Shown here: positions 12,204-24,701 of the stretch, in pieces
How the letters are laid out: every line of letters starts with the position of its first letter
Numbering within the stretch: position 1 is the first letter of the stretch
Source: Hydractinia symbiolongicarpus
Taxonomy: Eukaryota; Cnidaria; Hydrozoa; Anthoathecata; Hydractiniidae
Length of the DNA stretch: 64,000 bases
NCBI RefSeq assembly: GCF_029227915.1
Contig: NC_079884.1
Coordinates: 17,114,001-17,178,000 of the forward strand
Reading direction: 5' to 3'
Translations under genes and position numbers: made by a program
The notes under the pieces: generated by a model
Told to the model about the DNA's origin: nothing
Databases searched by the model: none
Seen by the model: the letters and a program-made list of their open reading frames with translations, nothing else

Positions 12204-13085
12204 ACGTGACTTACGTCTAAGGCTCTTATTACGCGGTTAAAAGCCATGTTACAGTCTTTATGAACCTCTACGAGTACTTGACGGTGTTTTAAGGCAATGG
12301 AGCATTGCAAAACAACTTGGGACATCGTAGCCCATTGAGAGTGGAAGGACTACACCAATGCTAAAATCCGCAGACACGTGCAGTCACGTCAATTACATGC
12401 AAGGCCATTATTAGGCAGCGAAAGGTCATAAAACATCCTTTAGAGACGGGTACATGTAGTTGGCGGTTACATAACGCCATGGTGCAATGGAAAACGAATT
12501 GGGACGTCATAGTCGAGTAAGAGTGGAAGCACTAGACCAATGGTTACCTCCGCAGACACGTGGAACCACGTGATTTACGTCTAAAGCTCTAATTACGCGG
12601 TTAAAAGCCATGTTACAGTCTTTATGAACCTGTACGAGTATTTGACGGTGTTATAAGGCCATGGAGCATTGTAAAAAACGACCTGAGACGTCGGAGTCCA
12701 TTGAGAGTGGAAGGACTAGACCAATGGTAACCTGTGAAGACAGGTGAAACCACGTGATTTACGTGTAAGGCCTTTATTACGCAGTTAAAGGCCATGTTAC
12801 AGTCTTTAGAGACCTGTACAATTATTTCACGAAGTTATAAGGCCATGTAGCATTGCAAAACGACTTGGGACGTCATCGTTGAGTAAGAATGGAAGGACTA
12901 GACCAATAGTAACCTCCGCAGACACGTGGAACCACGTAATTTACGTGTAAGGCCTTTATTACGCGGTTAAAAGACATATTACAGTCTTTATAGCCCTAAA
13001 CATGTAGTTGACGGTGTTATAACGCCATGGTGTAATGGCAAACGAATTATGCGTTATAGTCGAATAAGAGTAAAAAGGCTAGACC

Positions 13086-14225
13086 AATGGTAACCTCCGC
13101 TGTCACGTGGAACCACGTAATTTACGTGTAAGGCCTTTATTACGCGGTTAAAAGACATATTCAGCCTTTATATTCAGCCTTTTTTTATGACCTTTCGCTG
13201 CCTAATAAACGCCTTACATGTAATTCATGTGACTGCATGTGTCTGCGGAGGGAACCATTGGTGTAGTCCTTTCACTCTCAATGGACTACGACGTCCCAAG
13301 TCCTTTGCCTTTGCACAATGGCGTTATAACACCGTCACGTGACTTCCGTCTAAGGCTCTTATTACGCGGTTAAAAGCCATGTTACAGTCTTTATGAACCT
13401 CTACGAGTACTTGACGGTGTTTTAAGGCAATGGAGCATTGCAAAACAACTTGGGACATCGTAGCCCATTGAGAGTGGAAGGACTACACCAATGCTAAAAT
13501 CCGCAGACACGTGCAGTCACGTGAATTACATGCAAGGCCATTATTAGGCAGCAAAAGGTCATAAAACATCCTTTAGAGACGGGTACATGTAGTTGGCGGT
13601 TACATAACGCGATGGTGCAATGGAAAACGAATTGGGACGTCATAGTCGAGTAAGAGTGGAAGCACTAGACCAATGGTTACCTCCGCAGACACGTGGAACC
13701 ACGTGATTTACGTCTAAAGCTCTAATTACGCGGTTAAAAGCCATGTTACAGTCTTTATGAACCTGTACGAGTATTTGACGGTGTTATAAGGCCATGGAGC
13801 ATTGTAAAAAACGACCTGAGACGTCGGAGTCCATTGAGAGTGGAAGGACTAGACCAATGGTAACCTGTGGAGACAGGTGAAACCACGTGATTTACGTGTA
13901 AGGCCTTTATTACGCAGTTAAAGGCCATGTTACAGTCTTTATAGACCTGTACGATTATTTCACGAAGTTATAAGGCCATGTAGCATTGCAAAACGACTTG
14001 GGACGTCATCGTTGAGTAAGAGTGGAAGGACTAGACCAATAGTAACCTCCGCAGACACGTGGAACCACGTAATTTACGTGTAAGGCCTTTATTACGCGGT
14101 TAAAAGACATATTACAGTCTTTATAGCCCTAAACATGTAGTTGACGGTGTTATAACGCCATGGTAATGGCAAACGAATTATGCGTTATAGTCGAATAAGA
14201 GTAAAAAGGCTAGACCAATTGTAAC
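13086..14225. repeat. 1,133-bp HOR with inverted partial monomer, copy 2
   Basis: This is a tandem copy of 11,944-13,085, including the CTCCGCTGTCACG marker, the junction duplication and the inverted segment. It ends where the marker reverts to CGCAGTCACG. Its right part, from about 13,500, also belongs to the 3,270-bp duplication. Confidence 0.83.
13183..13337 (-). repeat. Inverted partial monomer, copy 2
   Basis: This is the same inverted segment, 1,133 bp downstream of copy 1, with a few substitutions and identical breakpoints. Here the right junction reads AACACCGTCACGTGAC, where the inverted end (CCGTCA) and the direct sequence (TCACGTGAC) overlap by a few bases. That suggests microhomology at the breakpoint. 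Confidence 0.93.
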
Positions 14226-16769
14226 CTCCGCAGTCACGTGGAACCACGTAATTTACGTGTAAGGCCTTTATTACGCGGTTAAAAGACATATTACAGCCTT
14301 TATAGACCTGTACGAGTATTTCACGAAGTTATAAGGCCATGGAGCAACAGAAAACGACTTGGGACGTCGTAGTCCATTGAGAGTGGAATGACTAGACCAA
14401 TGGAAACTTCCGCAGACACGTGAAACAACGTGACTGACGTCTAAGGCTCTTATTACGCGGTTAAAAGCCATGTTACAGTCTTTATGAACCTCTACGAGTA
14501 CTTGACGGTGTTTTAAGGCAATGGAGCATTGCAAAACAACTTTGGACGTCGTAGCCCATTGAGAGTGGAAGGACTACACCAATGGTAACATCCGCAGACA
14601 CGTGCAGTCACGTGAATTACATGTAAGGCGTTTATTAGGCAGCGAAAGGTCATAAAACAACATCTAGAGACGGGTACATGTAGTTGGCGGTGTTATAACG
14701 CCATGGTGCAATGGCAAACGAATTAGTCGTCATAGTCGAATAAGAGTGGAAGGACTAGACCAATGGTAACATCCGCAGTCACGTGGAACCACGTAATTTA
14801 CGTGTAAGGCCTTTATTACGCGGTTAAAAGCCATATTACAGATTTTATAGACCTGTACGAGTATTTCACGAAGTTATAAGGCCCTGGCGCAATGGAAAAC
14901 GAATTGGGTCGTCATCGTTGAGTAAGAGTGGAAGGACTAGACCAATGCTAACCTCCGCAGCCACGTGAAACCCCGTTATTTACGTCTAAGGCTCTAATTA
15001 CGCGGTTAAAAGCCATGTTGCAGTCTTTATGAACCTCTACGAGTACTTGACGGTGTTTTAAGGCCATGTAGCATTGCAAAACGACTTGGGACGTCGTAGT
15101 CCATTGAGAGTGGAAGGACTAGACCAATGGTAACCTCCGCAGACACGTGAAACCACGTGATTTACGTCTAAGTCTCTTATTACGCGGTTAAAAGCCATGT
15201 TACAGTCTTTATGAACCTGTACGAGTATTTGACGGTGTTATAAGGCCATGGAGCATTGGAAAACAACCTGAGACGTAGAAGTCCATTGAGAGTGGAAGGT
15301 CTAGACCAATGGTAACCTGTGGACACAGTGGAACCACGTGATTTACGTGTAAGGCCTTTATTAGGCAGTTAATAGCCATGTTACAGTCTTTATAGACCTG
15401 AACATGTAGTTGACGGTGTTATAACGCCATGGTGTAATGGCAAACGAATTAGGCGTTATAGTCGAATAAGAGTAAAAGGGCTAGACCAATGGTAACTTCC
15501 GCAGTCACGTGGAACCACGTAATTTACGTGTAAGGCCTTTATTACACGATTAAAAGACATATTACAGCCTTTATAGACCTGTACGAGTATTTCACGAAGT
15601 TATAAGGCCATGGAGAAATGGAAAACGACCTGGGACGTCATTGTTGAGTAAGAGTGGAAGGACTAGACTAATGGTAACCTCCGCAGACACGTGAAACCCC
15701 ATTACTTACGTCTAAGGCTCTTATTACGCGGTTAAAAGCCATATTACAGCCTTTATAGACCTGTACGAGTACTTGACGGTGTTTTAAGGCAATGGAGCAT
15801 TGCAAATCAACTTTGGACGTCGTAGCCCATTGAGAGTGGAAGGACTACACCAATGGTAACATCCGCAGACACGTGCAGTCACGTGAATTACATGTAAGGC
15901 GTTTATCAGGCAGCGAAAGGTCATAAAACAACATCTAGAGACGGGTACATGTAGTTGGCGGTGTTATAACGCCATGGTGCAATGGCAAACGAATTAGTCG
16001 TCATAGTCGAATAAGAGTGGAAGGACTAGACCAATGGTAAACTCCGCAGTCACGTGGAACCACGTGATTTACGTGTAAGGCCTTTATTACGCGGTTAAAA
16101 GCCATATTACAGCCTTTATAGACCTGTACGAGTATTTCACGAAGTTATAAGGCCATGGAGCAATGGAAAACGACTTGGGACGTCGTGGTCCATTGAGAGT
16201 GGAAGGACTAGACCAATGGTAACTTCCGCAGAAACGTGAAACCACGTGACTTACGTGTAAGGCCTTTATTACGCGGTTAAAAGCCATATTACAGCCTTTA
16301 TAGACCTGTACGAGTATTTCACGAAGTTATAAGGCCATGTAGCATTGCAAAACGACTTGGAACGTCGTAGTCCAATGAGAGTGGAAGGACTAGACCAATG
16401 GTAACCTTCGCAGACACGTGAAACCACGTGATTTACGTCTAAGGCTCTTATTACGCGGTTAAAAGCCATGTTACAGTCTTTATGAACCTGTACGAGTATT
16501 TGACGGTGTTATAAGGCCATGGAGCATTGGAAAACAACCTGAGACGTAGAAGTCCATTGAGAGTGGAAGGTCTAGACCAATGGTAACCTGTGGACACAGT
16601 GGAACCACGTGATTTACGTGTAAGGCCTTTATTAGGCAGTTAAAAGCCATGTTACAGTCTTTATGAACCTCTACGAGTACTTGACGGTGTTTAAATGCAA
16701 TGGAGCATTGCAAAACAACTTTGGACGTCGTAGCCCATTGAGAGTGGAAGGACTACACCAATGGTAACA
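13500..16769. repeat. 3,270-bp (18-monomer) tandem duplication, copy 1
   Basis: This is followed directly by a nearly identical copy at an offset of 3,270 bp. Rare private variants are shared, such as TTAGGCAGCAAAAGGTC, ACGCGATGGTGC (13,608), GGAGCAACAG (14,341), TTACACGATTAAAAG (about 15,542) and GTTTATCAGGCAGC. The only mismatch I noticed is at 14,934 (G) against 18,204 (A). The left boundary lies between 13,496 (GCTAAAAT against GGTAACAT) and 13,500. Confidence 0.93.
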
Positions 16770-19700
16770 TCCGCAGACACGTGCAGTCACGTGAATTACA
16801 TGCAAGGCCATTATTAGGCAGCAAAAGGTCATAAAACATCCTTTAGAGACGGGTACATGTAGTTGGCGGTTACATAACGCGATGGTGCAATGGAAAACGA
16901 ATTGGGACGTCATAGTCGAGTAAGAGTGGAAGCACTAGACCAATGGTTACCTCCGCAGACACGTGGAACCACGTGATTTACGTCTAAAGCTCTAATTACG
17001 CGGTTAAAAGCCATGTTACAGTCTTTATGAACCTGTACGAGTATTTGACGGTGTTATAAGGCCATGGAGCATTGTAAAAAACGACCTGAGACGTCGGAGT
17101 CCATTGAGAGTGGAAGGACTAGACCAATGGTAACCTGTGGAGACAGGTGAAACCACGTGATTTACGTGTAAGGCCTTTATTACGCAGTTAAAGGCCATGT
17201 TACAGTCTTTATAGACCTGTACGATTATTTCACGAAGTTATAAGGCCATGTAGCATTGCAAAACGACTTGGGACGTCATCGTTGAGTAAGAGTGGAAGGA
17301 CTAGACCAATAGTAACCTCCGCAGACACGTGGAACCACGTAATTTACGTGTAAGGCCTTTATTACGCGGTTAAAAGACATATTACAGTCTTTATAGCCCT
17401 AAACATGTAGTTGACGGTGTTATAACGCCATGGTAATGGCAAACGAATTATGCGTTATAGTCGAATAAGAGTAAAAAGGCTAGACCAATTGTAACCTCCG
17501 CAGTCACGTGGAACCACGTAATTTACGTGTAAGGCCTTTATTACGCGGTTAAAAGACATATTACAGCCTTTATAGACCTGTACGAGTATTTCACGAAGTT
17601 ATAAGGCCATGGAGCAACAGAAAACGACTTGGGACGTCGTAGTCCATTGAGAGTGGAATGACTAGACCAATGGAAACTTCCGCAGACACGTGAAACAACG
17701 TGACTGACGTCTAAGGCTCTTATTACGCGGTTAAAAGCCATGTTACAGTCTTTATGAACCTCTACGAGTACTTGACGGTGTTTTAAGGCAATGGAGCATT
17801 GCAAAACAACTTTGGACGTCGTAGCCCATTGAGAGTGGAAGGACTACACCAATGGTAACATCCGCAGACACGTGCAGTCACGTGAATTACATGTAAGGCG
17901 TTTATTAGGCAGCGAAAGGTCATAAAACAACATCTAGAGACGGGTACATGTAGTTGGCGGTGTTATAACGCCATGGTGCAATGGCAAACGAATTAGTCGT
18001 CATAGTCGAATAAGAGTGGAAGGACTAGACCAATGGTAACATCCGCAGTCACGTGGAACCACGTAATTTACGTGTAAGGCCTTTATTACGCGGTTAAAAG
18101 CCATATTACAGATTTTATAGACCTGTACGAGTATTTCACGAAGTTATAAGGCCCTGGCGCAATGGAAAACGAATTGGGTCGTCATCGTTGAGTAAGAGTG
18201 GAAAGACTAGACCAATGCTAACCTCCGCAGCCACGTGAAACCCCGTTATTTACGTCTAAGGCTCTAATTACGCGGTTAAAAGCCATGTTGCAGTCTTTAT
18301 GAACCTCTACGAGTACTTGACGGTGTTTTAAGGCCATGTAGCATTGCAAAACGACTTGGGACGTCGTAGTCCATTGAGAGTGGAAGGACTAGACCAATGG
18401 TAACCTCCGCAGACACGTGAAACCACGTGATTTACGTCTAAGTCTCTTATTACGCGGTTAAAAGCCATGTTACAGTCTTTATGAACCTGTACGAGTATTT
18501 GACGGTGTTATAAGGCCATGGAGCATTGGAAAACAACCTGAGACGTAGAAGTCCATTGAGAGTGGAAGGTCTAGACCAATGGTAACCTGTGGACACAGTG
18601 GAACCACGTGATTTACGTGTAAGGCCTTTATTAGGCAGTTAATAGCCATGTTACAGTCTTTATAGACCTGAACATGTAGTTGACGGTGTTATAACGCCAT
18701 GGTGTAATGGCAAACGAATTAGGCGTTATAGTCGAATAAGAGTAAAAGGGCTAGACCAATGGTAACTTCCGCAGTCACGTGGAACCACGTAATTTACGTG
18801 TAAGGCCTTTATTACACGATTAAAAGACATATTACAGCCTTTATAGACCTGTACGAGTATTTCACGAAGTTATAAGGCCATGGAGAAATGGAAAACGACC
18901 TGGGACGTCATTGTTGAGTAAGAGTGGAAGGACTAGACTAATGGTAACCTCCGCAGACACGTGAAACCCCATTACTTACGTCTAAGGCTCTTATTACGCG
19001 GTTAAAAGCCATATTACAGCCTTTATAGACCTGTACGAGTACTTGACGGTGTTTTAAGGCAATGGAGCATTGCAAATCAACTTTGGACGTCGTAGCCCAT
19101 TGAGAGTGGAAGGACTACACCAATGGTAACATCCGCAGACACGTGCAGTCACGTGAATTACATGTAAGGCGTTTATCAGGCAGCGAAAGGTCATAAAACA
19201 ACATCTAGAGACGGGTACATGTAGTTGGCGGTGTTATAACGCCATGGTGCAATGGCAAACGAATTAGTCGTCATAGTCGAATAAGAGTGGAAGGACTAGA
19301 CCAATGGTAAACTCCGCAGTCACGTGGAACCACGTGATTTACGTGTAAGGCCTTTATTACGCGGTTAAAAGCCATATTACAGCCTTTATAGACCTGTACG
19401 AGTATTTCACGAAGTTATAAGGCCATGGAGCAATGGAAAACGACTTGGGACGTCGTGGTCCATTGAGAGTGGAAGGACTAGACCAATGGTAACTTCCGCA
19501 GAAACGTGAAACCACGTGACTTACGTGTAAGGCCTTTATTACGCGGTTAAAAGCCATATTACAGCCTTTATAGACCTGTACGAGTATTTCACGAAGTTAT
19601 AAGGCCATGTAGCATTGCAAAACGACTTGGAACGTCGTAGTCCAATGAGAGTGGAAGGACTAGACCAATGGTAACCTTCGCAGACACGTGAAACCACGTG

Positions 19701-20071
19701 ATTTACGTCTAAGGCTCTTATTACGCGGTTAAAAGCCATGTTACAGTCTTTATGAACCTGTACGAGTATTTGACGGTGTTATAAGGCCATGGAGCATTGG
19801 AAAACAACCTGAGACGTAGAAGTCCATTGAGAGTGGAAGGTCTAGACCAATGGTAACCTGTGGACACAGTGGAACCACGTGATTTACGTGTAAGGCCTTT
19901 ATTAGGCAGTTAAAAGCCATGTTACAGTCTTTATGAACCTCTACGAGTACTTGACGGTGTTTAAATGCAATGGAGCATTGCAAAACAACTTTGGACGTCG
20001 TAGCCCATTGAGAGTGGAAGGACTACACCAATGGTAACATCCGCAGACACGTGCAGTCACGTGAATTACAT
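16770..20071. repeat. 3,270-bp (18-monomer) tandem duplication, copy 2
   Basis: This is the second copy. Identity stops at about 20,071, where TGTAAGGCC stands against TGCAAGGCC in copy 1. The breakpoint therefore falls inside the class B monomer shared by both ends, as expected for unequal exchange between aligned class B units. The near identity points to a young event. Confidence 0.92.
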
Positions 20072-21600
20072 GTAAGGCCATTATTAGGCAGCGAAAGGTC
20101 ATAAAACATCCTTTAGAGACGGGTACATGTAGTTGACAGTTAAATAACGCCATGGTGCAATGGAAAACGAATTGGGACGTCATAGTCGAGTAAGATTGCA
20201 AGGACTAGACCAATGGTTACCTCCGCAGACACGTGAAACCACGTGATTTACGTCTACAGCTCTAATTACGCGGTTAAAAGCCATGGTACAGTCTTTATGA
20301 ACCTGTACGAGTATTTGACGGTGTTATAAGGCCATGGAGCATTGTAAAAAACGACCTGAGACGTCGGAGTCCATTGAGAGTGGAAGGACTAGACCAATGG
20401 TAACCTGTGGAGACAGGTGAAACCACGTGATTTACGTGTAAGGCCTTTATTACGCAGTTAAAGGCCATGTCACAGTCTTTATAGACCTGTACGATTATTT
20501 CACGAAGTTATAAGGCCATGTAGCATTTCAAAATGACTTGGGACGTCGTAGTCCATTGAAAGTGGAAGGACTAGACCAATGGTAAACTCCGCAGTCACGT
20601 GGAACCACGTACTTTACGTGTAAGGCCTTTATTACGCAGTTAAAAGACATATTACAGCCTTTATAGACCTGTACGAGTATTTCACGAAGTTATAAGGCCA
20701 TGGTGCAATGGAAAACGACTTAAGACCTCGTAGTCCATTGAGGGTTAAACGACTAGACCAATGGTAAAATGTGGAGACAGGTGGAACCACGTGATTTATG
20801 CGTAAGGCCTTTATTACGCAGTTAAAAGCCATGTTACAGTCCTTATAGTCCCGTACGAGTTTTTGACAGTGTTATAAGGGCATGGAGCATTGGTAAACAA
20901 CCTGAGTCATCATAGTCCTTTGAGAGTGGACGGACTAGACCAATGGTCACCTGTGGAGACAGGTGGAACAACGTGATTTACGTGTAAGGCCTTTATTAGG
21001 CAGTTAATAGCCATGTTACAGTCTTTATAGCCCTGAACATGTAGTTGACGGTGTCATAACGCCATGGTGTAATGGCAAACGAATTAGGCGGTATAGTCGA
21101 ATAAGAGTGAAAGGGCTAGACCAATGGTAACCTCCGCAGTCACGTGGAACCACGTAATTTACGTGTAAGGCCTTTATTACGCGGTTAAGTGCCATGTTAC
21201 AGTCTTTATGAACCTGTACGAGTATTTCACGAAGTAATAAGGCCATTGCAAAACGACTTAGGACGTCGTAGTCCATTGAGAGTGGAAGGACTAGACCAAT
21301 GGTAACCTCTGCAGACACGTGGAACCACGTGATTTACGTGTAAAGCTTTTATTACGCGGTTAAAAGCCATATTACAGCTTTTATAGACCTGTACGAGTGT
21401 TTGATGGTGTTATAACGCCATTGTGCAAAGGCAAAGGACTTGGGACGTCGTAGTCCATTGAGAGTGAAAGGACTACACCAATGGTTCCCTCCGCAGACAC
21501 ATGCAGTCACGTGAATTACATGTAAGGCGTTTATTAGGCAGCGAAAGGTCATATAACAACCTCTAGATGCCATGGTGCAACGGTAAACGAATTAGTCGTC
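20040..21600. repeat. Diverged copy of the 10.4-11.9 kb block
   Basis: This matches 10,370-11,894 at an offset of 9,672 bp, rising to 9,679 bp near the right end. One internal stretch (about 20,833-20,940) has been replaced by class D sequence. It carries the same shortened class B monomer and the same GGCCATTGCAAAACGAC microdeletion. Confidence 0.78.
21560..21575. repeat. Shortened class B monomer, shared ~30-bp deletion
   Basis: The junction is identical to that at 11,881-11,896, so this copy was made after the deletion arose. The flanking monomers also match the 11.67-11.9 kb segment. Confidence 0.85.
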
Positions 21601-24445
21601 ATAGTCGAATAAGAGTGGAAGGACTAGACCAATGGTAACCTCCGCAGTCACGTGGAACCACGTGATTTACGTGTAAGGCCTTTATTACGCGGTTAAAAGC
21701 CATGTTACAGTCTTTATGAACCTGTACGAGTATTTGACGGTGTTATAAGGCCATGGAGCATTGTAAAAAACGACCTGAGACGTCGGAGTCCATTGAGAGT
21801 GGAAGGACTAGACCAATGGTAACCTGTGGAGACAGGTGAAACCACGTGATTTACGTGTAAGGCCTTTATTACGCGGTTAAAAGCCATATTACAGCCTTTA
21901 TAGACCTGTACGAGTATTTCACGAAGTTATAAGGCCATGGAGCAATGGAAAACGACTTGGGACGTCGTGGTCCATTGAGAGTGGAAGGACTAGACCAATG
22001 GTAACTTCCGCAGAAACGTGAAACCACGTGACTTACGTGTAAGGCCTTTATTACGCGGTTAAAAGCCATGTTACAGTCTTTATGAACCTGTACGAGTATT
22101 TGACGGTGTTATAAGGCCATGGAGCATTGTAAAAAACGACCTGAGACGTCGGAGTCCATTGAGAGTGGAAGGACTAGACCAATGGTAACCTGTGGAGACA
22201 GGTGAAACCACGTGATTTACGTGTAAGGCTTTTATTACGCAGTTAAAGGCCATGTCACAGTCTTTATAGACCTGTACGATTATTTCACAAAGTTATAAGG
22301 CCATGGAGCAATGGAAAACGACTGGGGACGTCGTAGTCCATTGAGAGTGAAAGGACTACACCAATGGTTCCCTCCGCAGACACATGCAGTCACGTGAATT
22401 ACATGTAAGGCGTTTATTAGGCAGCGAAAGGTCATAAAACAACCTCTAGATGCCATGGTGCAATGGTAAACGAATTAGTCGTCATAGTCGAATAAGAGTG
22501 GAAGGACTAGACCAATGGTAACCTCCGCAGTCACGTGGAACCACGTGATTTACGTGTAAGGCCTTTATTACGCAGTTAAAAGCCATATTACAGCCTTTAT
22601 AGACCTGTACGAGTATTTCACGAAGTTATAAGGCCATGGAGCAATGGAAAACGACTTGGGACGTCGTGGTCCATTGAGAGTGGAAGGACTAGACCAATGG
22701 TAACTTCCGCAGAAACGTGAAACCACGTGACTTACGTCTAAGGCTCTTATTACGCAGTTAAAAGCCATGTTACAGTCTTCATAGTCCCGTACGAGTTTTT
22801 GGCAGTGTTATAATGGCATGGAGCATTGGAAAACAACCTGAGTCATCATAGTCCTTTGAGAGTGGATGGACTAGACCAATGGTCACCTGTGGAGACAGGT
22901 GGAACAACGTGATTTACGTGTAAGGCCTTTATTAGGCAGTTAAAAGCCATGTTACAGTCTTTATAGCCCTGAACATGTAGTTGACGGTGTTATAACGCCA
23001 TGGCGCAATGGAAAACGAATTGGGACGTCATCGTTGAGTAAGAGTGGAAGGACTAGACCAATGCTAACCTCCGCAGACACGTGAAGCCTCGTTATTTACG
23101 TCTAAGGCTCTTATTATGCGGTTAAAAGACATAATACAGCCTTTATAGACCTGTACGAGTATTTCACGAAGTTATGAGGCCATTGGGCAATGGAAAACGA
23201 CTTGAGACCTCGTAGTCCATTGAGGGTTAAACGACTAGACCAATGGTAAAATGTGGAGACAGGTGGAACCACGTGATTTATGCGTAAGGCCTTTATTACG
23301 CGGTTAAAAGCCATGTTACAGTCTTTATAGACCTGTACGATTTGTTCACGAAGTGATAAGGTTATGGAGCATTGCAAAACAACCTGAGTCATCATAGTCC
23401 TTTGAGAGTGGACGGACTAGACCAATGGTCACCTGTGGAGACAGGTGGAACAACGTGATTTACGTGTAAGGCTTTTATTAGGCAGTTAATAGCCATGTTA
23501 CAGTCTTTATAGCCCTGAACATGTAGTTGACGGTGTCATAACGCCATGGTGTAATGGCAAACGAATTAGGCGGTATAGTCGAAAAAGAGTGAAAGGGCTA
23601 GACCAATGGTAACGTCCGCAGTCACGTGGAACCACGTGATTTACGTGTAAGGCCTTTATTACGCGGTTAAGTGCCATGTTACAGTCTTTATGAACCTGTA
23701 CGAGTATTTCACGAAGTTATAAGGCCATTGCAAAACGACTTAGGACGTCGTAGTCCATTGAGAGTGGAAGGACTAGACCAATGGTAACCTCTGCAGACAC
23801 GTGGAACCACGTGATTTACGTCTAAAGCTCTAATTACGCGGTTAAAAGCCATGTTACAGTCTTTATAAACCTGTACGAGTATTTGACGGTGTTATAAGGC
23901 CATGGAGCATTGTAAAAAACGACCTGAGACGTCGGAGTCCATTGAGAGTGGAAGGACTAGACCAATGGTAACCTGTGGAGACGGGTGAAACCACGTGATT
24001 TACGTGTAAGGCCTTTATTACGCAGTTAAAGGCCATGTCACAGTCTTTATAGACCTGCACGATTATTTCACGAAGTTATAAGGCCATGAAGCAATGGAAA
24101 ACGGCTTGGGACGTCGTAGTCCATTGAGAGTGGAAGGACTAGACCAATGGTAACTTCCGCAGACACGTGAAACCACGTAATTTACGTGTAAGGCCTTTAT
24201 TACGCAGTTAAAAGACATATTACAGCCTTTATAGACCTGTACGAGTATTTCACGAAGTTATAAGGCCATGGTGCAATGGAAAACGACTTAAGACCTCGTA
24301 GTCCATTGAGGGTTAAACGACTAGACCAATGGTAAAATGTGGAGACAGGTGGAACCACGTGATTTATGCGTAAGGCCTTTATTACGCAGTTAAAAGCCAT
24401 GTTTCAGTCTTTATAGTCCCGTACGAGTTTTTGACAGTGTTATAA
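21600..24445. repeat. Patchwork of classes A, E, F, C and D
   Basis: The monomers here are short segments shared with 16.1-16.3 kb, 20.0-21.5 kb and 22.0-22.7 kb in changing order. No single HOR length holds for more than about 1.5 kb. Nothing other than satellite is present. Confidence 0.8.
22443..22458. repeat. Shortened class B monomer, shared ~30-bp deletion
   Basis: The deletion junction CCTCTAGATGCCATGG is the same. It is followed by the same AACGAATTAGTCGTCATAG arm as the other three copies. Confidence 0.85.
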
Positions 24446-24541
24446 GGGCACCACGTGATTTACGTGTAAAGCTTTTATTACGCGGTTAAAAGCCATATTA
24501 CAGCTTTTATAGACCTGTACGAGTGTTTGACGGTGTTATAA
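24446..24541. repeat. Truncated 96-bp monomer
   Basis: GTTATAAGGGCA joins directly to CCACGTGATTTACG at 24,450/24,451. About 86 bp are missing, from just after the GGGCAT start to just before the second CACGTG. The next monomer start is only 96 bp away, so the 182-bp phase is reset here. I see no second copy of this junction. Confidence 0.85.
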
Positions 24542-24685
24542 CGCCATTGTGCAAAGGCAAAGGACTTGGGACGTCGTAGTCCATTGAGAGTGAAAGGACT
24601 ACACCAATGGTTCCCTCCGCAGACACATGCAGTCACGTGAATTACATGTAAGGCGTTTATTAGGCAGCGAAAGGTCATAAAACAA

Positions 24686-24701
24686 CCTCTAGATGCCATG
24701 G
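24686..24701. repeat. Shortened class B monomer, shared ~30-bp deletion
   Basis: This is the fourth copy of the same junction. It lies just downstream of the 96-bp truncated monomer at 24,446. Confidence 0.85.

Larger units (their letters stand above)
11944..13085. repeat. 1,133-bp HOR with inverted partial monomer, copy 1
   Basis: The unit starts near a diagnostic CTCCGCTGTCACG (most monomers read CGCAGTCACG). It passes through an inverted partial monomer and about five direct monomers, then repeats at about 13,086 with a 1,133-bp offset. The length is not a whole number of monomers because the inverted segment is incomplete. The copies differ by scattered substitutions. Confidence 0.85.

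Noticed and set aside
12050-13337. Inverted segments as terminal inverted repeats of a transposon or a foldback element
   Set aside because: The inverted sequence is ordinary satellite monomer. Nothing non-satellite lies between the two copies, no target-site duplication is evident, and they are tandem copies of each other in the same orientation.
16087-16287. Recurrent minus-strand open reading frames of 61-101 codons throughout the window, with similar predicted peptides
   Set aside because: The common 66-codon frame spans 201 bp, which is one 182-bp period plus 19 bp. It starts at ATG in the GGTTAAAAGCCAT segment of one monomer and stops at TAA in the same segment of the next, read in another frame. 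Similarity between the peptides only reflects the DNA repeat. Frames break freely at single-base changes, and I see no ribosome, splice or promoter context.
16406-16425. TTCGCAGAC variants as possible alternative binding sites
   Set aside because: They are single substitutions of the normal CTCCGCAGAC shared only by duplicate copies (16.4 and 19.7 kb), so they show descent and not selection.
13500-20071. Assembly artefact as the explanation for the near-identical 3,270-bp pair
   Set aside because: It cannot be excluded from sequence alone. But at least one mismatch separates the copies, and related older duplications of similar kind occur across the window, so a real young duplication is the simpler reading.
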